Counted from the stretch's first letter, positions 55,170-64,000 are shown. The stretch: 64,000 nt of DNA from Promethearchaeota archaeon (GCA_019058515.1 JAHPYY010000173.1:1-64000); one strand, 5' to 3'. A program made the numbers and translations. Notes: a model not told the origin generated them from the sequence alone.

Positions 55170-56027
55170 ATGATCATGAATATAAAAAAAGTTTGTGTTA
55201 TAGGAGCTGGGACCATGGGCTCAGGAATTGCTCAGATCTGTGCTACATATGGATATTCAGTGAATTTGGTTGATGTTAACGATGAAATTCTCCAGAAAGC
55301 AAAAAACTCGATGAAAATGACTCTTGAAAAGTATTATGTGGCAAAAAGTAAGATGACAGAGGAGAAAACTGAAAGTATATTAGACAAAATTAATCTTTTC
55401 GTTAATCAGGATGAAGCTGCAAAAGATGTTGACATTATAATCGAGGCAATATTTGAGGACATGGCATTGAAACAAAAATTGTTTTCAAATTTAGAATCTG
55501 TTTCTGATCCAAGTGTAATATTTGCTTCAAATACCTCATCCTTAAGCATTACTGACATTGGAAGTAAATGCAATCACCAAGAACGCGTCGTTGGCATTCA
55601 CTTTTTTAACCCAGCAACAGTTATGAAACTAGTAGAATTAATCAAGGGAAAATATACTTCGGATGAGGTTCTAGAAGTGTCGAGGAAATTTTCAGAAAGT
55701 GTAGGAAAAACAGTGGTCGCGGTTAATGACGCTCCTGGATTTGTAACAACGAGGCTTATTTACGTTTTATGTAATGAAGCGGCCAACATGAAAATGGCAG
55801 GTATCGCAAATACACGAGACATCGATATTGCTTGCAAATTGGCGTTTAATTTTCCTATGGGACCATTGGAACTCTCCGATTTAGTAGGGAATGACATTTA
55901 CTTACATATAGGCGAATATTTAGAGAGTGAGTTTGGAGAAAAATACACACCTAGCCCTCTGCTAAAAGAAATGGTTGAAAAAAACCTATTAGGTAGAAAG
56001 ACGAAGGAAGGATTCTATAAGTACTGA
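55170..56027 (+). CDS. 3-hydroxyacyl-CoA dehydrogenase
   Basis: A 285-residue NAD-dependent dehydrogenase of the short HbdA type. The Rossmann motif is VIGAGTMGSGIAQI near the N-terminus. The Ser-rich segment ASNTSSLSITDI and the catalytic GIHFFNPATVMKLVE (His and downstream Glu) follow. NDAPGFVTTR precedes the C-terminal helical domain with FPMGPLELSDLVG. It oxidises 3-hydroxyacyl-CoA to the ketoacyl-CoA. It is in an operon with the crotonase gene, and the convergent acyl-CoA dehydrogenase gene lies next to it. Confidence 0.95.
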   Translation: MIMNIKKVCVIGAGTMGSGIAQICATYGYSVNLVDVNDEILQKAKNSMKMTLEKYYVAKSKMTEEKTESILDKINLFVNQDEAAKDVDIIIEAIFEDMALKQKLFSNLESVSDPSVIFASNTSSLSITDIGSKCNHQERVVGIHFFNPATVMKLVELIKGKYTSDEVLEVSRKFSESVGKTVVAVNDAPGFVTTRLIYVLCNEAANMKMAGIANTRDIDIACKLAFNFPMGPLELSDLVGNDIYLHIGEYLESEFGEKYTPSPLLKEMVEKNLLGRKTKEGFYKY

Positions 56028-56090
56028 TATATCTTTTTTATAATTATCTTTTTCTTTCTTTAAGTTATCATTTACGTTAATAGTAGATTT

Positions 56091-57239
56091 TCAATTTTGT
56101 CTTAATTCTTCTCGTGCAATGATTAATTGTTGGATTTCTGAAGTTCCACCACCCACTTGGAAGAATCTAGCATCTCTCATATACCTTTCAATCGGAAACA
56201 TATCGGTGTAACCATTCCCTCCGTGTATCTGAACCGCTTCGGATGCGATAGAAAGAGCTGTTTTACTCGAAAATACCTTAGCCATTGATGCTTCCTTAGT
56301 TACATTAAGTTTCAGGTCGTGCAATTTTGCTGCGTTGTAGGTTAGTAACCGAGCCGCTCTTAGCTGTGTAGCCATGTCCGCAATTTTTAATTTTATAGTT
56401 TGAAAAGAGGAAATTCGTTTTCCAAATTGTTTGCGAGTATTAGCATATGATTTCGATTCTTCTAAAGCAGCAATAGATATTCCGTTACACTCAGAGCTTA
56501 AAGTAATGCGTTCGATATTAAATGTATCCATTAAAAAATGATAACCACTCCCTTCCTCACCAATGAGATTACTCTCAGAGATTTCTATATTATCAAAACG
56601 AAGAATTCCGTTGTATATTCCATTAATTCCCATAAGCTTGTAAGGATTTTCGATGATTAGACCGGGAAAATCTTTTTCTAACAAAAACACGCTTATTCCA
56701 TTTCTGGGATTAACAGTTGGATCAGTGATACACCAAATAAAATAGTAATCTGCCAATCCTGCGTTTGTAATAAACTTTTTCGAGCCGTTTAAAACATATT
56801 TATTACCCTTTTTTATAGCTCTTGACTGTATTCCAGCTACATTTGAACCCGCTTCTTCCTCGGTTAAACAGATCGCACATAATTTGTCTGCATTCGCTAT
56901 ATTTCTCAAAAAAGTTTCTTTCTGGAACTCGCTTCCATATTTATTTAAAAGATATCCGTTTAAAATACAAGGAGTTCGAGTAACTGAGACAGATACATTC
57001 AACTTAGAAATTTCCTCAGTCATTAAACAATGAGAGACTAGATCTTCTTCTATACCTCCATAGTTTTTGGGAATCAGGGGTCCAAAGAAACCCTTGCGAC
57101 CTAGTTTTCTTATCAGCGAGATAGGAACTTTATTTTGTTGATTGATATCACTCTTAATTGGATCGAGTTCTTGCATTAAGAATTCTTTTACACTTTCCCG
57201 AAGTTTTAAGTGCTTTTCTGTAAAAAATAGCTCGTTCAT
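56091..57239 (-). CDS. Acyl-CoA dehydrogenase
   Basis: A 382-residue flavin acyl-CoA dehydrogenase. CLTEEEAGSNVAGI and the FAD-binding GGNGYTDMFPIERYMRDA are present. The C-terminal catalytic Glu of medium- and short-chain enzymes (YEGT) is absent: here the segment is VGGGTSEIQ. The alternative catalytic Glu of isovaleryl- and long-chain-type enzymes is available in FNIERITL. Electrons would normally go to ETF, which is not in this window. It is convergent with the crotonase/hydroxyacyl-CoA dehydrogenase operon. Confidence 0.95.
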   Translation of the reverse strand: MNELFFTEKHLKLRESVKEFLMQELDPIKSDINQQNKVPISLIRKLGRKGFFGPLIPKNYGGIEEDLVSHCLMTEEISKLNVSVSVTRTPCILNGYLLNKYGSEFQKETFLRNIANADKLCAICLTEEEAGSNVAGIQSRAIKKGNKYVLNGSKKFITNAGLADYYFIWCITDPTVNPRNGISVFLLEKDFPGLIIENPYKLMGINGIYNGILRFDNIEISESNLIGEEGSGYHFLMDTFNIERITLSSECNGISIAALEESKSYANTRKQFGKRISSFQTIKLKIADMATQLRAARLLTYNAAKLHDLKLNVTKEASMAKVFSSKTALSIASEAVQIHGGNGYTDMFPIERYMRDARFFQVGGGTSEIQQLIIAREELRQN

Positions 57240-57383
57240 AATATATCCATTTTATTTAATATAAGTAATAATATGAAGCTAAAAGTTATAAAGCTATGAG
57301 GGAAATAAGAGATGCTATAGAAAAGTAGGTTTAGCTAAAAATTATTTTATAATCTAATGTGATCTTGTTTTTATAAAAACGGC

Positions 57384-57632
57384 TTATAATTGTAAACTAC
57401 TTTCATAAAGATCGCAAAAAATTTTCCCTACCGGCTTTACTTTCATAGTTTTAAATAGGTCGTAGAGTATTTGTATGTCCTTGGGAATAGTTATTCCCAG
57501 TAATGGGATTAAGAAAATAGAGACTATGGATATTGGTGCCATTCCTAAAAATAGACTGCCTTCTTCTTCGAAAAATTTTCTCTTTTCCGATACTTCTATT
57601 TTTACTTCTTCTTTCTCGCTAGTATTGGTCAT
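57384..57632 (-). CDS. Small protein with one hydrophobic segment
   Basis: An 82-residue frame with a charged N-terminus (EKEEVKIEVSEKRKFFEEE) and one hydrophobic segment (MAPISIVSIFLIPLLGITI). No family is recognised. It could be a small membrane protein. It is supported only by composition and by its place in a plausible gap between genes. Confidence 0.4.
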   Translation of the reverse strand: MTNTSEKEEVKIEVSEKRKFFEEEGSLFLGMAPISIVSIFLIPLLGITIPKDIQILYDLFKTMKVKPVGKIFCDLYESSLQL

Positions 57633-57735
57633 TGATTTAATCTTGAATAATTTAATTAGACTGGAAAATTATAGGGAATAGTAGTTATTTTTAAAAAAAA
57701 TTTTAGAACTAGGTTATTACCAGAATGATAGAAAC

Positions 57736-58131
57736 ATGAAAGGAACCTATATTCTTATAATTTTTGTAAATAAACCATGTGATATTATAATTGGAGCTCT
57801 AGGAAAGATAAGGTTTGATAAAGGATATTATTTTTATGTCGGTTCTGCTATGGGGGAGAAAGGATCGACCTCGTTAATTGGTAGGGTCAAAAGGCATGTT
57901 TCAGAATCAAAACAAAAAAAAATCCGATGGCATATTGATTATTTTCTTAAATATCATAGTTCAAAAATACAGTCCATTTTGTTAGTCCCATCAACAACTA
58001 GATATGAGTGCACTTTAGCGAATAGTTTACTAGAAACTGCAGATTGCTACATAAAGGATTTTGGATCGTCAGATTGTCATTGTCTTAGCCATTTATTCTA
58101 CTTTCATACGTTGCCTAAAACTTACTTATAA
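57736..58131 (+). CDS. DUF123 (GIY-YIG-like) protein
   Basis: A 131-residue protein of the DUF123 family, related to GIY-YIG endonuclease folds and sometimes fused to endonuclease III. MKGTYILIIFV starts the domain. RFDKGYYFYVGSAMGEKG carries the diagnostic Y-x-Y-[VI]-G-S-A core. Next come LIGRVKRHV, RWHIDYFLKY and the closing FGSSDCHCLSHLFYF. A nuclease or nucleic-acid role is suggested by the fold only. It is monocistronic, between small genes. Confidence 0.85.
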   Translation: MKGTYILIIFVNKPCDIIIGALGKIRFDKGYYFYVGSAMGEKGSTSLIGRVKRHVSESKQKKIRWHIDYFLKYHSSKIQSILLVPSTTRYECTLANSLLETADCYIKDFGSSDCHCLSHLFYFHTLPKTYL

Positions 58132-58232
58132 GGGATTTAATTCCAAATTAGAATGGGCTAGGTTTGACTGAGAAATTTTTTATAGAATGTCATAGAATCT
58201 TATTTATCAGATTTTAACATAAATACATATAT

Positions 58233-59183
58233 GTGATAAAAATGGGAATGTTAGAAGGAAAAGCCGCAATAATTACCGGGGCGGGAAGAGGATTAGGAAG
58301 AGAAGAAGCATTGCTTATGGCTAAAGAAGGATGCAACCTATTAATTAACGACTTAGGTGCATCATTTGATGGTACTGGCGAAGGTAAAGTAGCCGATGAA
58401 GTAGTTGAGGAAGTTAAAAAACTGGGTGTAAAAGCAGCGGCAAATTACGATTCGGTAACAGACTTTAACAAGGCTAAAGCAATGATTGACCAAGCTGTTT
58501 CTGAATTTGGACAATTAGATATAGTGGTCAATAACGCGGGAATCCTTAGAGATAGAATGCTTTTTAATATGGCGGAAGCCGAATTTGATGGCGTAATTGC
58601 TGTACACTTAAAAGGAACCTTTAACATGACTCGACACGCAGCCGCTTACTTTAGAGAAAAGGGAAAGGCTGAACCTAAATTGAAAAACTTCGGCAGAATT
58701 ATAAATACCTCTTCAGATGCAGGATTATTAGGAAATATGGGACAGACAAATTATGGAGCTGCTAAAGCAGGAATTGCAGCTTTTACGGTAATTGCCTCGA
58801 TGGAACTCAAAAAGTATGCTACGGTTAACTGCATCGTTCCTGTAGCTAGAACTAGATTAACTACTGATGCAACACCAAAAATGATTGAAATTATGAATAA
58901 ATTAGACGAAAGTGGTTTTGATCTGTTTAATCCCGTTAATGTGGCTCCGATGGTTGTTTATTTAGCTTCTGATAAAGCTAAAAGAATAAACGGTGAAGTA
59001 TTTAGAGTTGTAGGTGACAGAGTGTCCATCTTTCAAGGGTGGCACACCTTTAATGAAATTAACAACAACGGCAGTCCATTCACCCCTCAGATCCTAGAGG
59101 AACGAGTTAAATCAGAATTAATGAAAGGATTACCAAAAAAAGAGACTTTAATGGAAAAAATAGGTTCAATGATTAAAATGTAA
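58233..59183 (+). CDS. Short-chain dehydrogenase/reductase (HSD17B4-like)
   Basis: A 316-residue SDR. The cofactor motif is TGAGRGLGREEA. NNAG is in VVNNAGILRDRMLFNM. The catalytic Ser, Tyr and Lys are in NTSSDAGLLGNMGQTNYGAAK. The long insert INDLGASFDGTGEGK after strand 2 and the overall pattern match the dehydrogenase domain of peroxisomal multifunctional enzyme type 2, which acts on 3-hydroxyacyl-CoAs. The frame opens at GTG 58233, but ATG 58242 or 58248 are likely starts. It may work with the CoA genes at 54375-57239. Confidence 0.9.
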   Translation: MIKMGMLEGKAAIITGAGRGLGREEALLMAKEGCNLLINDLGASFDGTGEGKVADEVVEEVKKLGVKAAANYDSVTDFNKAKAMIDQAVSEFGQLDIVVNNAGILRDRMLFNMAEAEFDGVIAVHLKGTFNMTRHAAAYFREKGKAEPKLKNFGRIINTSSDAGLLGNMGQTNYGAAKAGIAAFTVIASMELKKYATVNCIVPVARTRLTTDATPKMIEIMNKLDESGFDLFNPVNVAPMVVYLASDKAKRINGEVFRVVGDRVSIFQGWHTFNEINNNGSPFTPQILEERVKSELMKGLPKKETLMEKIGSMIKM

Positions 59184-59242
59184 TTTTTTATACATTACAT
59201 TTCTTTTTTTAAAAAGGATTGAAGGATAACCAATTAAGAAGA

Positions 59243-59521
59243 TTATTTAATGCGGATATAAACGCGTTTTAAAATTTTGAAAATTTCACTAACATAATAA
59301 TTGAATTCTTTTTGTGAAATTTCTGAAGGATGGTTATTTATAATACTAAACAATTTGTTCAATTTTCTTATACTCTTGCCAATTATTCTATCTAATTTCT
59401 TATTGTGTGATTTTTCTCGGATTTTCTTGAGAAATATAATTTCACTAATTACTATTTTCGTTAACTTATCTCGATTTGAAGGTGCTAACTTAATAAATTG
59501 CCAATTTCTTATCTCACTCAT
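59243..59521 (-). CDS. Small basic helical protein
   Basis: A 92-residue, lysine-rich helical protein beginning MSEIRNWQFIKLAPSNRDKL. No family is recognised. It resembles small uncharacterised proteins that replication or DNA-binding complexes sometimes carry, but nothing specific supports this. It lies on the minus strand, directly after the convergent SDR gene. Confidence 0.5.
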   Translation of the reverse strand: MSEIRNWQFIKLAPSNRDKLTKIVISEIIFLKKIREKSHNKKLDRIIGKSIRKLNKLFSIINNHPSEISQKEFNYYVSEIFKILKRVYIRIK

Positions 59522-59662
59522 AATTAATCCCCTACAAACTTAATTAACTAATTAAAATATGGTAATCTGCGAATAAATCTTTTAAGGAGACCAATTTTTA
59601 TAGAATTTAGGGTTAGGAAATTGATTATTAAACTATATAAAAAGAAAGAAAAAAAAAGATAT

Positions 59663-60136
59663 TTATTCTATTTGTAAATCTTCAAATAGTTTTTCGTCTT
59701 TATTAGTAAGCTTCGATTTTGTTCTTTTTCTTACGAAATAATAACCAAAGATTAATCCGATAATAGCTCCGATAATCAATCCTATTATTGAGAAATTAGA
59801 AAATAGAAATATAAGGCTTCCTAATTGAAATCCGTTTGAAATTGAATAATAAGTCCACTCAAAGAAAATAATTGAAAGAGCTGCAAAGATACCTCCCAAA
59901 ATCCCTACTATTAAGCCATATAATATAGGAGAATGTTTCGATTTCTGATATTTTAACGAAAAATAAATTCCAAATAGCGCTCCGACAATAAATTGAATAT
60001 CACCATAAAATAATATGCTAACACCAGCACTAAGTAAATAAGAAACAAAAGAAATTAAATTGAAAATTATTATTCCCGCTAAAAAATTTCTTTTTTTTGC
60101 AGTTTCGTATAATTTATTTACCCATGGCATAATCAA
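59663..60136 (-). CDS. Four-helix membrane protein
   Basis: A 157-residue membrane protein with about four helices and Gly-rich packing (GLIVGILGGIFAAL, IIGLIIGAIIGLIFGYYF), ending in a charged cytosolic tail. Such small Gly-rich proteins resemble DUF5518-type families, but this is not certain. It follows the sugar-transport ATPase gene by 17 bases on the same strand and may be part of that operon. Function unknown. Confidence 0.6.
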   Translation of the reverse strand: MIMPWVNKLYETAKKRNFLAGIIIFNLISFVSYLLSAGVSILFYGDIQFIVGALFGIYFSLKYQKSKHSPILYGLIVGILGGIFAALSIIFFEWTYYSISNGFQLGSLIFLFSNFSIIGLIIGAIIGLIFGYYFVRKRTKSKLTNKDEKLFEDLQIE

Positions 60137-60153
60137 TCGTGAACTGACAATTC

Positions 60154-61266
60154 TTATTCTTGATCAGATTTACTATTGTATAATAAATTTTTTTCTGTAT
60201 CACCGTTAAATAGATGGATCTTTTCTTCCGGAAATGATATGTAAGCTTTGTCTCCTATGTTAGAAGAATAGAATCCTGGAGTAGATGCAATCCCAGAAAG
60301 CCCGTCAGGAAATTCAAAGGTTACAAGAGTTTCCGCCCCTAAGTACTCGACAACAGTTACACCAACTTCGTAAGCGTTATCACGAATTTCTGGTGTGATA
60401 ATGATATGTTCAGGACGAATTCCTAAGATTACTTTTGATACTTCTGTTTGGGTTATTTTATTTGCAATTTCTCCACTGACTCTATACTTCTGAGTTCCAA
60501 ACATAATTGAACTGTCCGATTTGGAGTAGTCACCATTATAAAAATTCATTGATGGTGAACCGATAAATCCGCCTACAAATTTATTAGATGGTCTATTATA
60601 TACATCAGTGGGCGTTCCTATTTGCTGAAAAATTCCTTCATTTAAAATTGAAATTCGATCTGCCATTGACATTGCTTCTACTTGGTCGTGAGTGACATAT
60701 ACTTGGGTGATTTTTAATTTTTTCTGCAGTTTTATTATTTCCCCACGCATTTGGATCCTTAATTTTGCATCTAAATTACTTAAAGGCTCATCAAAAAGAA
60801 ATACAGTTGGATTTCTTACAATACATCGGCCTAAGGCTACTCTTTGTCTTTGTCCACCACTTAATTCAGCAGGTTTTCTTTCTAATAGGTGTGATATACC
60901 CAAAATTTCAGCGGCGTTACGAACTCTTTTATCAATTTCATTACTATCCATTTTAGAAAGCCTCAAAGAAAAACTCATGTTTTTTCTAACATTCATGTGA
61001 GGATAGAGAGCGTAACTCTGGAATACCATGGCTACTCTTCTTTCTTTAGGCGGTAAAAAAGTAACATCTGCGTCGTCAAAAAGGACTTGTCCACTCGTAA
61101 CATATTCCAAACCAGCAATTATGTTTAAACATGTCGATTTACCACAACCAGATGGGCCGACGAGAACCATAAATTCTTTATCCTTTATTTCTAAATTTAT
61201 ATTCTTAAGAACCTTAACATCTGGTTTAAAAATCTTATTTACATCCATTAATTTTATAGAAACCAT
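60154..61266 (-). CDS. Sugar ABC transporter ATP-binding protein (MalK/UgpC-like)
   Basis: A 370-residue ABC ATPase with a C-terminal regulatory TOBE-type domain. Walker A is GPSGCGKST, the signature is LSGGQRQRVALGRC, Walker B ends in FLFDEPLSNLD, and the switch His is in VTHDQ. The C-terminal part has LGIRPEHI, typical of CUT1 sugar transporters. The frame is open to 61320, but ATG 61266 (MVSIKLMDVNKIF) has the ribosome site AAAGAGGTT just upstream and avoids overlap with the permease gene, so it is chosen. Confidence 0.94.
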   Translation of the reverse strand: MVSIKLMDVNKIFKPDVKVLKNINLEIKDKEFMVLVGPSGCGKSTCLNIIAGLEYVTSGQVLFDDADVTFLPPKERRVAMVFQSYALYPHMNVRKNMSFSLRLSKMDSNEIDKRVRNAAEILGISHLLERKPAELSGGQRQRVALGRCIVRNPTVFLFDEPLSNLDAKLRIQMRGEIIKLQKKLKITQVYVTHDQVEAMSMADRISILNEGIFQQIGTPTDVYNRPSNKFVGGFIGSPSMNFYNGDYSKSDSSIMFGTQKYRVSGEIANKITQTEVSKVILGIRPEHIIITPEIRDNAYEVGVTVVEYLGAETLVTFEFPDGLSGIASTPGFYSSNIGDKAYISFPEEKIHLFNGDTEKNLLYNSKSDQE

Positions 61267-61288
61267 TTTATCAACCTCTTTTTTAGAA

Positions 61289-63298
61289 TTATCCTTTAAC
61301 AGCGCCTTGTGTAAGGCCACTTATTATTTTTTTCTGAAAAATTAAGACCACAATCACTAAAGGTACTGTAGCTATTGATGTAGCAGCCATTAATACTATA
61401 TTAATATTCCAATCTGCTTGCAAACTCAATGGACTCTGAACGAATCTTAAAATTGCTCGAGGCACAGTGTGATTGATATCTGAAGTAAGAAATATTTGAG
61501 CAAAAAGTAATTCATTCCAAGAACTAATAAATATTAAAATGGCACAAGTAAATATTCCAGGAATAGTTAATGGTAGAATTACTTTTCTAAATATTTGAAA
61601 ATTCGTTGCACCATCAACCTTCGCGGCCCTCCAAAGATCTTCTGGAATTTCAGCGAAAAACGCTTGTAGTACAAAAACCGTCAAGGGTAAATTAAATGCG
61701 GCATACGGTAAAACCAATGTAAAAATATTATCTGTTAATTGAACGAATTGAAGAATACTGGAAATGGTAAGCATCTGAATGAAAAATGGGATAATAATAA
61801 TTATCGGGGGTAAACTATTAGCAAAAAATATAAAACCATTTAACATCCTCTTCAATTTAAACTGAAATTTTGCCATAGCATAAGCAAAAAAAGAGCCAAC
61901 TAGTAAATCTACCAGGACGGTTAAACCTGAAACTATAGCTCCATTTAAAAGTGCACGTGCAAAAGTCACTCCAGTAAATTGCGAAGTTCCAAACACAACT
62001 CCATAGGCTCCCAAGGAAAATACACTGGGTATTAATTCGAATGAATTTTGTGTGATATATGGATCTCGAAATGAACGTAATAAGATCCAAAGAAACGGCA
62101 CGGCGCAGAATAGACAAAGAAAGATTACGCTAAGATAGAATAAGGTTTTTCGTATTGTTCTTTTACGCTTAATCCATTTAATATTTATGTCAGAAAATGA
62201 AATTGGTTCAAATTCAAATGGAGTTTCATTTTCATCTGAAACAGATATGGATTTATCTTTTTCATTTAATTCTACTATATCTCCAATTTCCTCTGTGGAT
62301 TCTCTAGATTCTCTTCCTGAGAATCTTAATATTAAACCCGCAAATAGAATAATAAACCCAAACAATATAACTGAAACTGTTGAAGCGAGACCAAATTCAT
62401 TACTTATTAACCAGAAATCCACTGCTTGCATAGTCATTGAATAAACGCTACTATCGTTAAATACCACTATTGCGTCATAAACCCTTAACGCATTCATCAT
62501 TCGAAATATTAAGGCGATTCCAACCGCAGGTTTTATTAGTGGCCATGTAATATATCTAAATTTTTGCCAACCTGTAGCACCAGCAATATCTCCCGCATTA
62601 TATAGATCTTTCGATACAATTTGTAGAGCGGCAAGAATAAGTAATGTTAAAAATGGTGTTGTCTTCCAAACATCGATGAGAATTACCGTAAACATCGTAG
62701 TCTTAATTGGGATCATCATTATATATGGCGCAATTGGATATACTACGGGAAGATTAAACAATAATTGAGCTGTGGCTCCAAAAAAGTCTATTGGTAAAAG
62801 GTTAAAAGCAGTAAGAATTGAATTAATTAACCCAAATTGGCTTTGTGGAGCGACAATTTCAAATCGAAATATAGTAGCTGATGCTACTGTTGGTAGTGCC
62901 CATGGTATTAACAATGTAGCCCTAGCTAATCCTCTTCCTCGAAATTTCTTGTTTAATATCAATGCAAACCCGAGTCCTAAGACAAATTCTAAAGAAAGTG
63001 AAACGACTGAAAAAAATAGCGTCTGGTAAGTATATTGCCAAAATCGTTTTCCATTTAATCCAGTAGATAATAACAACTCTAAATAGTTATCAACCATTAA
63101 TCTCGTTCCAAAATAACCTTCTCGAGCACTACTATTTGTAAAACTTATAAAGATGCCTGTCGCTACGGGAAAAAGAATTGCAACACAAAAAAGAACAACT
63201 GCTGGAAGTACAATACTTGCTATAAAAAGTCTTTCTGAACGAGGTCCCTCCAGTTTAATTTCTGATTGTTCTAAAAATTCCTGTTCTAAAACTTGCAT
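61289..63298 (-). CDS. Fused MalF-MalG-type sugar ABC permease
   Basis: A 669-residue protein joining both CUT1 permease subunits. The N-terminal half (about 20-335) is MalF-like, with the ATPase-contacting EAA loop AGDIAGATGWQKFRYITWPL. An acidic linker (about 335-380) rich in Ser and Glu follows. The C-terminal half (about 385-669) is MalG-like, with EAA loop RAAKVDGATNFQIFRKVILP. About twelve helices are expected in total. Together with the downstream ATPase and upstream binding protein it imports a sugar, perhaps maltose, trehalose or an oligosaccharide. The reading frame is uninterrupted, so the fusion is not a sequencing artefact of a lost stop at a gene border. Confidence 0.93.
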   Translation of the reverse strand: MQVLEQEFLEQSEIKLEGPRSERLFIASIVLPAVVLFCVAILFPVATGIFISFTNSSAREGYFGTRLMVDNYLELLLSTGLNGKRFWQYTYQTLFFSVVSLSLEFVLGLGFALILNKKFRGRGLARATLLIPWALPTVASATIFRFEIVAPQSQFGLINSILTAFNLLPIDFFGATAQLLFNLPVVYPIAPYIMMIPIKTTMFTVILIDVWKTTPFLTLLILAALQIVSKDLYNAGDIAGATGWQKFRYITWPLIKPAVGIALIFRMMNALRVYDAIVVFNDSSVYSMTMQAVDFWLISNEFGLASTVSVILFGFIILFAGLILRFSGRESRESTEEIGDIVELNEKDKSISVSDENETPFEFEPISFSDINIKWIKRKRTIRKTLFYLSVIFLCLFCAVPFLWILLRSFRDPYITQNSFELIPSVFSLGAYGVVFGTSQFTGVTFARALLNGAIVSGLTVLVDLLVGSFFAYAMAKFQFKLKRMLNGFIFFANSLPPIIIIIPFFIQMLTISSILQFVQLTDNIFTLVLPYAAFNLPLTVFVLQAFFAEIPEDLWRAAKVDGATNFQIFRKVILPLTIPGIFTCAILIFISSWNELLFAQIFLTSDINHTVPRAILRFVQSPLSLQADWNINIVLMAATSIATVPLVIVVLIFQKKIISGLTQGAVKG

Positions 63299-63365
63299 TT
63301 TTCGTTATCCTTTAATTTTGTTTAAAATAGAAAAAAAAAATTTTTAGATTTTGGTTTTAAACGTA

Positions 63366-64000
63366 TTACTTTACAAAAATTCTTCTCTTTTTACCAATGA
63401 TGCCAATTATTGCTATTGCTGATACAGCCGATAACATTAAGATTGGAAGTACATATCCCGGAATCGTTACTCCTCCACCACCGACTACACTCTGAACATC
63501 AGCTTGCATTTCTGATAGAGCATCGGGAACAGTTCTACTACCACTTAATAAACTACTGAAGTAATCTGCAATTACTTTTGACATTTCAGTATATTGTGGA
63601 CTCACTGGTCTTGCTAAAGTTCTATCTAGTTGTCCTTTCCACTCGGCAACCCATTCATAACCTGTTGGTAAATTATCATATACTGACTTTAACGCAGGGA
63701 AATTTGACACTTCGGTCAGCTCTGCTTCTTGTGCTACAGCATCACCTAAAAATCTTATTAAATTCAATGCTTCAGTTTGATGTTGACAGTATACGGGAAT
63801 GGCTAAAATAGCTCCTCCTACGCATGAAGATTTTTCATCAGCAGCTCCCGTAAATGTAGGTATTGAGGCTACACCAAAGTCTAATCCTGCATCTTGTGAT
63901 GAGCCGTATCCAAAAGTCCATTGTCTCATGAAGATCGCATTTCCAGCAGTAAATCTGGTCACAGAAGAACCTTCATCCATCACTAATCCGTCACGAGGAA
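63366..64000 (-). CDS. Sugar ABC transporter substrate-binding protein, C-terminal part
   Basis: The C-terminal 211 or so residues of an extracellular solute-binding protein family 1 (MalE-like) protein; the start lies beyond the right edge. Typical segments are FTAGNAIFMRQWTFGYG, FGVASIPTF, SCVGGAILAIPVYC and QTEALNLIRFL. It ends with a membrane helix (GYVLPILMLSAVSAIAIIGI) and basic tail, anchoring it outside the archaeal membrane. The permease gene follows 67 bases downstream, so the operon order is binding protein, permease, ATPase. Confidence 0.92.
   Translation of the reverse strand, partial: PRDGLVMDEGSSVTRFTAGNAIFMRQWTFGYGSSQDAGLDFGVASIPTFTGAADEKSSCVGGAILAIPVYCQHQTEALNLIRFLGDAVAQEAELTEVSNFPALKSVYDNLPTGYEWVAEWKGQLDRTLARPVSPQYTEMSKVIADYFSSLLSGSRTVPDALSEMQADVQSVVGGGGVTIPGYVLPILMLSAVSAIAIIGIIGKKRRIFVK

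Noticed and set aside
61267..61320. Upstream extension of the sugar ABC ATPase to 61320
   Set aside because: ATG 61266 has a good ribosome site and begins at the conserved domain; the longer version would overlap the permease gene.
62187..62444. Antisense open frames over the fused permease linker and similar frames opposite other genes
   Set aside because: They mirror strongly supported genes and show low-complexity translations without ribosome sites.
1..64000. CRISPR arrays, rRNA genes, integrase genes and inteins
   Set aside because: I looked for regularly spaced repeats, rRNA signatures, tyrosine recombinase motifs and in-frame inserts in the ATPase A subunit and EF-2, and saw none.

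Overview
The window reads as chromosomal DNA from an AT-rich archaeon, most likely an Asgard archaeon (Promethearchaeota, Lokiarchaeia-like). The archaeal assignment rests on a complete A-type ATP synthase operon, an archaeal EF-2 family protein, and an FttA/aCPSF1 termination ribonuclease. The narrower Asgard assignment rests on a roadblock domain fused to a Ras-like GTPase, an EF-2 paralogue that has lost the diphthamide loop, and a large zinc-finger/winged-helix protein of a style common in Asgards. The class-level placement is inference and would need a marker phylogeny.

Layout. Bases 1-9284 hold the A-ATPase operon (K, C, H-like, F, E, A, B, D, I) followed by a small membrane zinc-ribbon protein. 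Bases 9505-14540 hold an LCIB-type carbonic anhydrase-like protein, the roadblock-GTPase, an orphan CheB, a small STAS-like protein and a radical SAM protein. Bases 14900-18523 form a metal-uptake locus: a DtxR-type repressor, an ABC permease and ATPase, and a divergent binding protein. Matching palindromic operators lie in front of both transport units. Bases 18535-19618 are a gene-poor stretch with a broken leucine-rich-repeat gene and three similar palindromes. Bases 19619-33468 are mostly housekeeping genes: DUF362, a PPOX-like flavoprotein, tRNA-Gly, the EF-2 paralogue, PurN, a dead TnpB, FttA, a polyferredoxin, a dGTPase-like HD protein, DUF2061, tRNA-Gln, a parvulin and a NikR-like regulator. 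Bases 33610-41093 carry the 790-residue multidomain protein, a NicO-like membrane protein, HisA and a pair of GT87-like glycosyltransferases around a secreted protein.

Bases 41300-46946 are an accessory island. A full sugar isomerase gene sits on one side and the C-terminal 40% of a paralogue on the other. Between them are two unrecognised genes, a CD-NTase-like nucleotidyltransferase interrupted by an amber codon, and a chimeric junction with a hairpin and direct repeats. Bases 47080-52188 contain two membrane proteins, an orphan beta-class DNA methyltransferase, and two paralogous coiled-coil genes that both appear to start at ATT codons. A DUF72 gene lies divergently.

Bases 54375-59183 contain CoA-ester catabolism genes: a MenB/BadI-type hydratase/hydrolase, a 3-hydroxyacyl-CoA dehydrogenase, an acyl-CoA dehydrogenase and an SDR. 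They could act in sequence on fatty or alicyclic acyl-CoAs. The window ends (60154-64000) in a sugar ABC transporter whose two permease subunits are fused into one polypeptide. The strongest candidates for undescribed biology are the 790-residue protein, the ATT-start coiled-coil pair, and the GTPase with a natural Leu at the catalytic Gln position.
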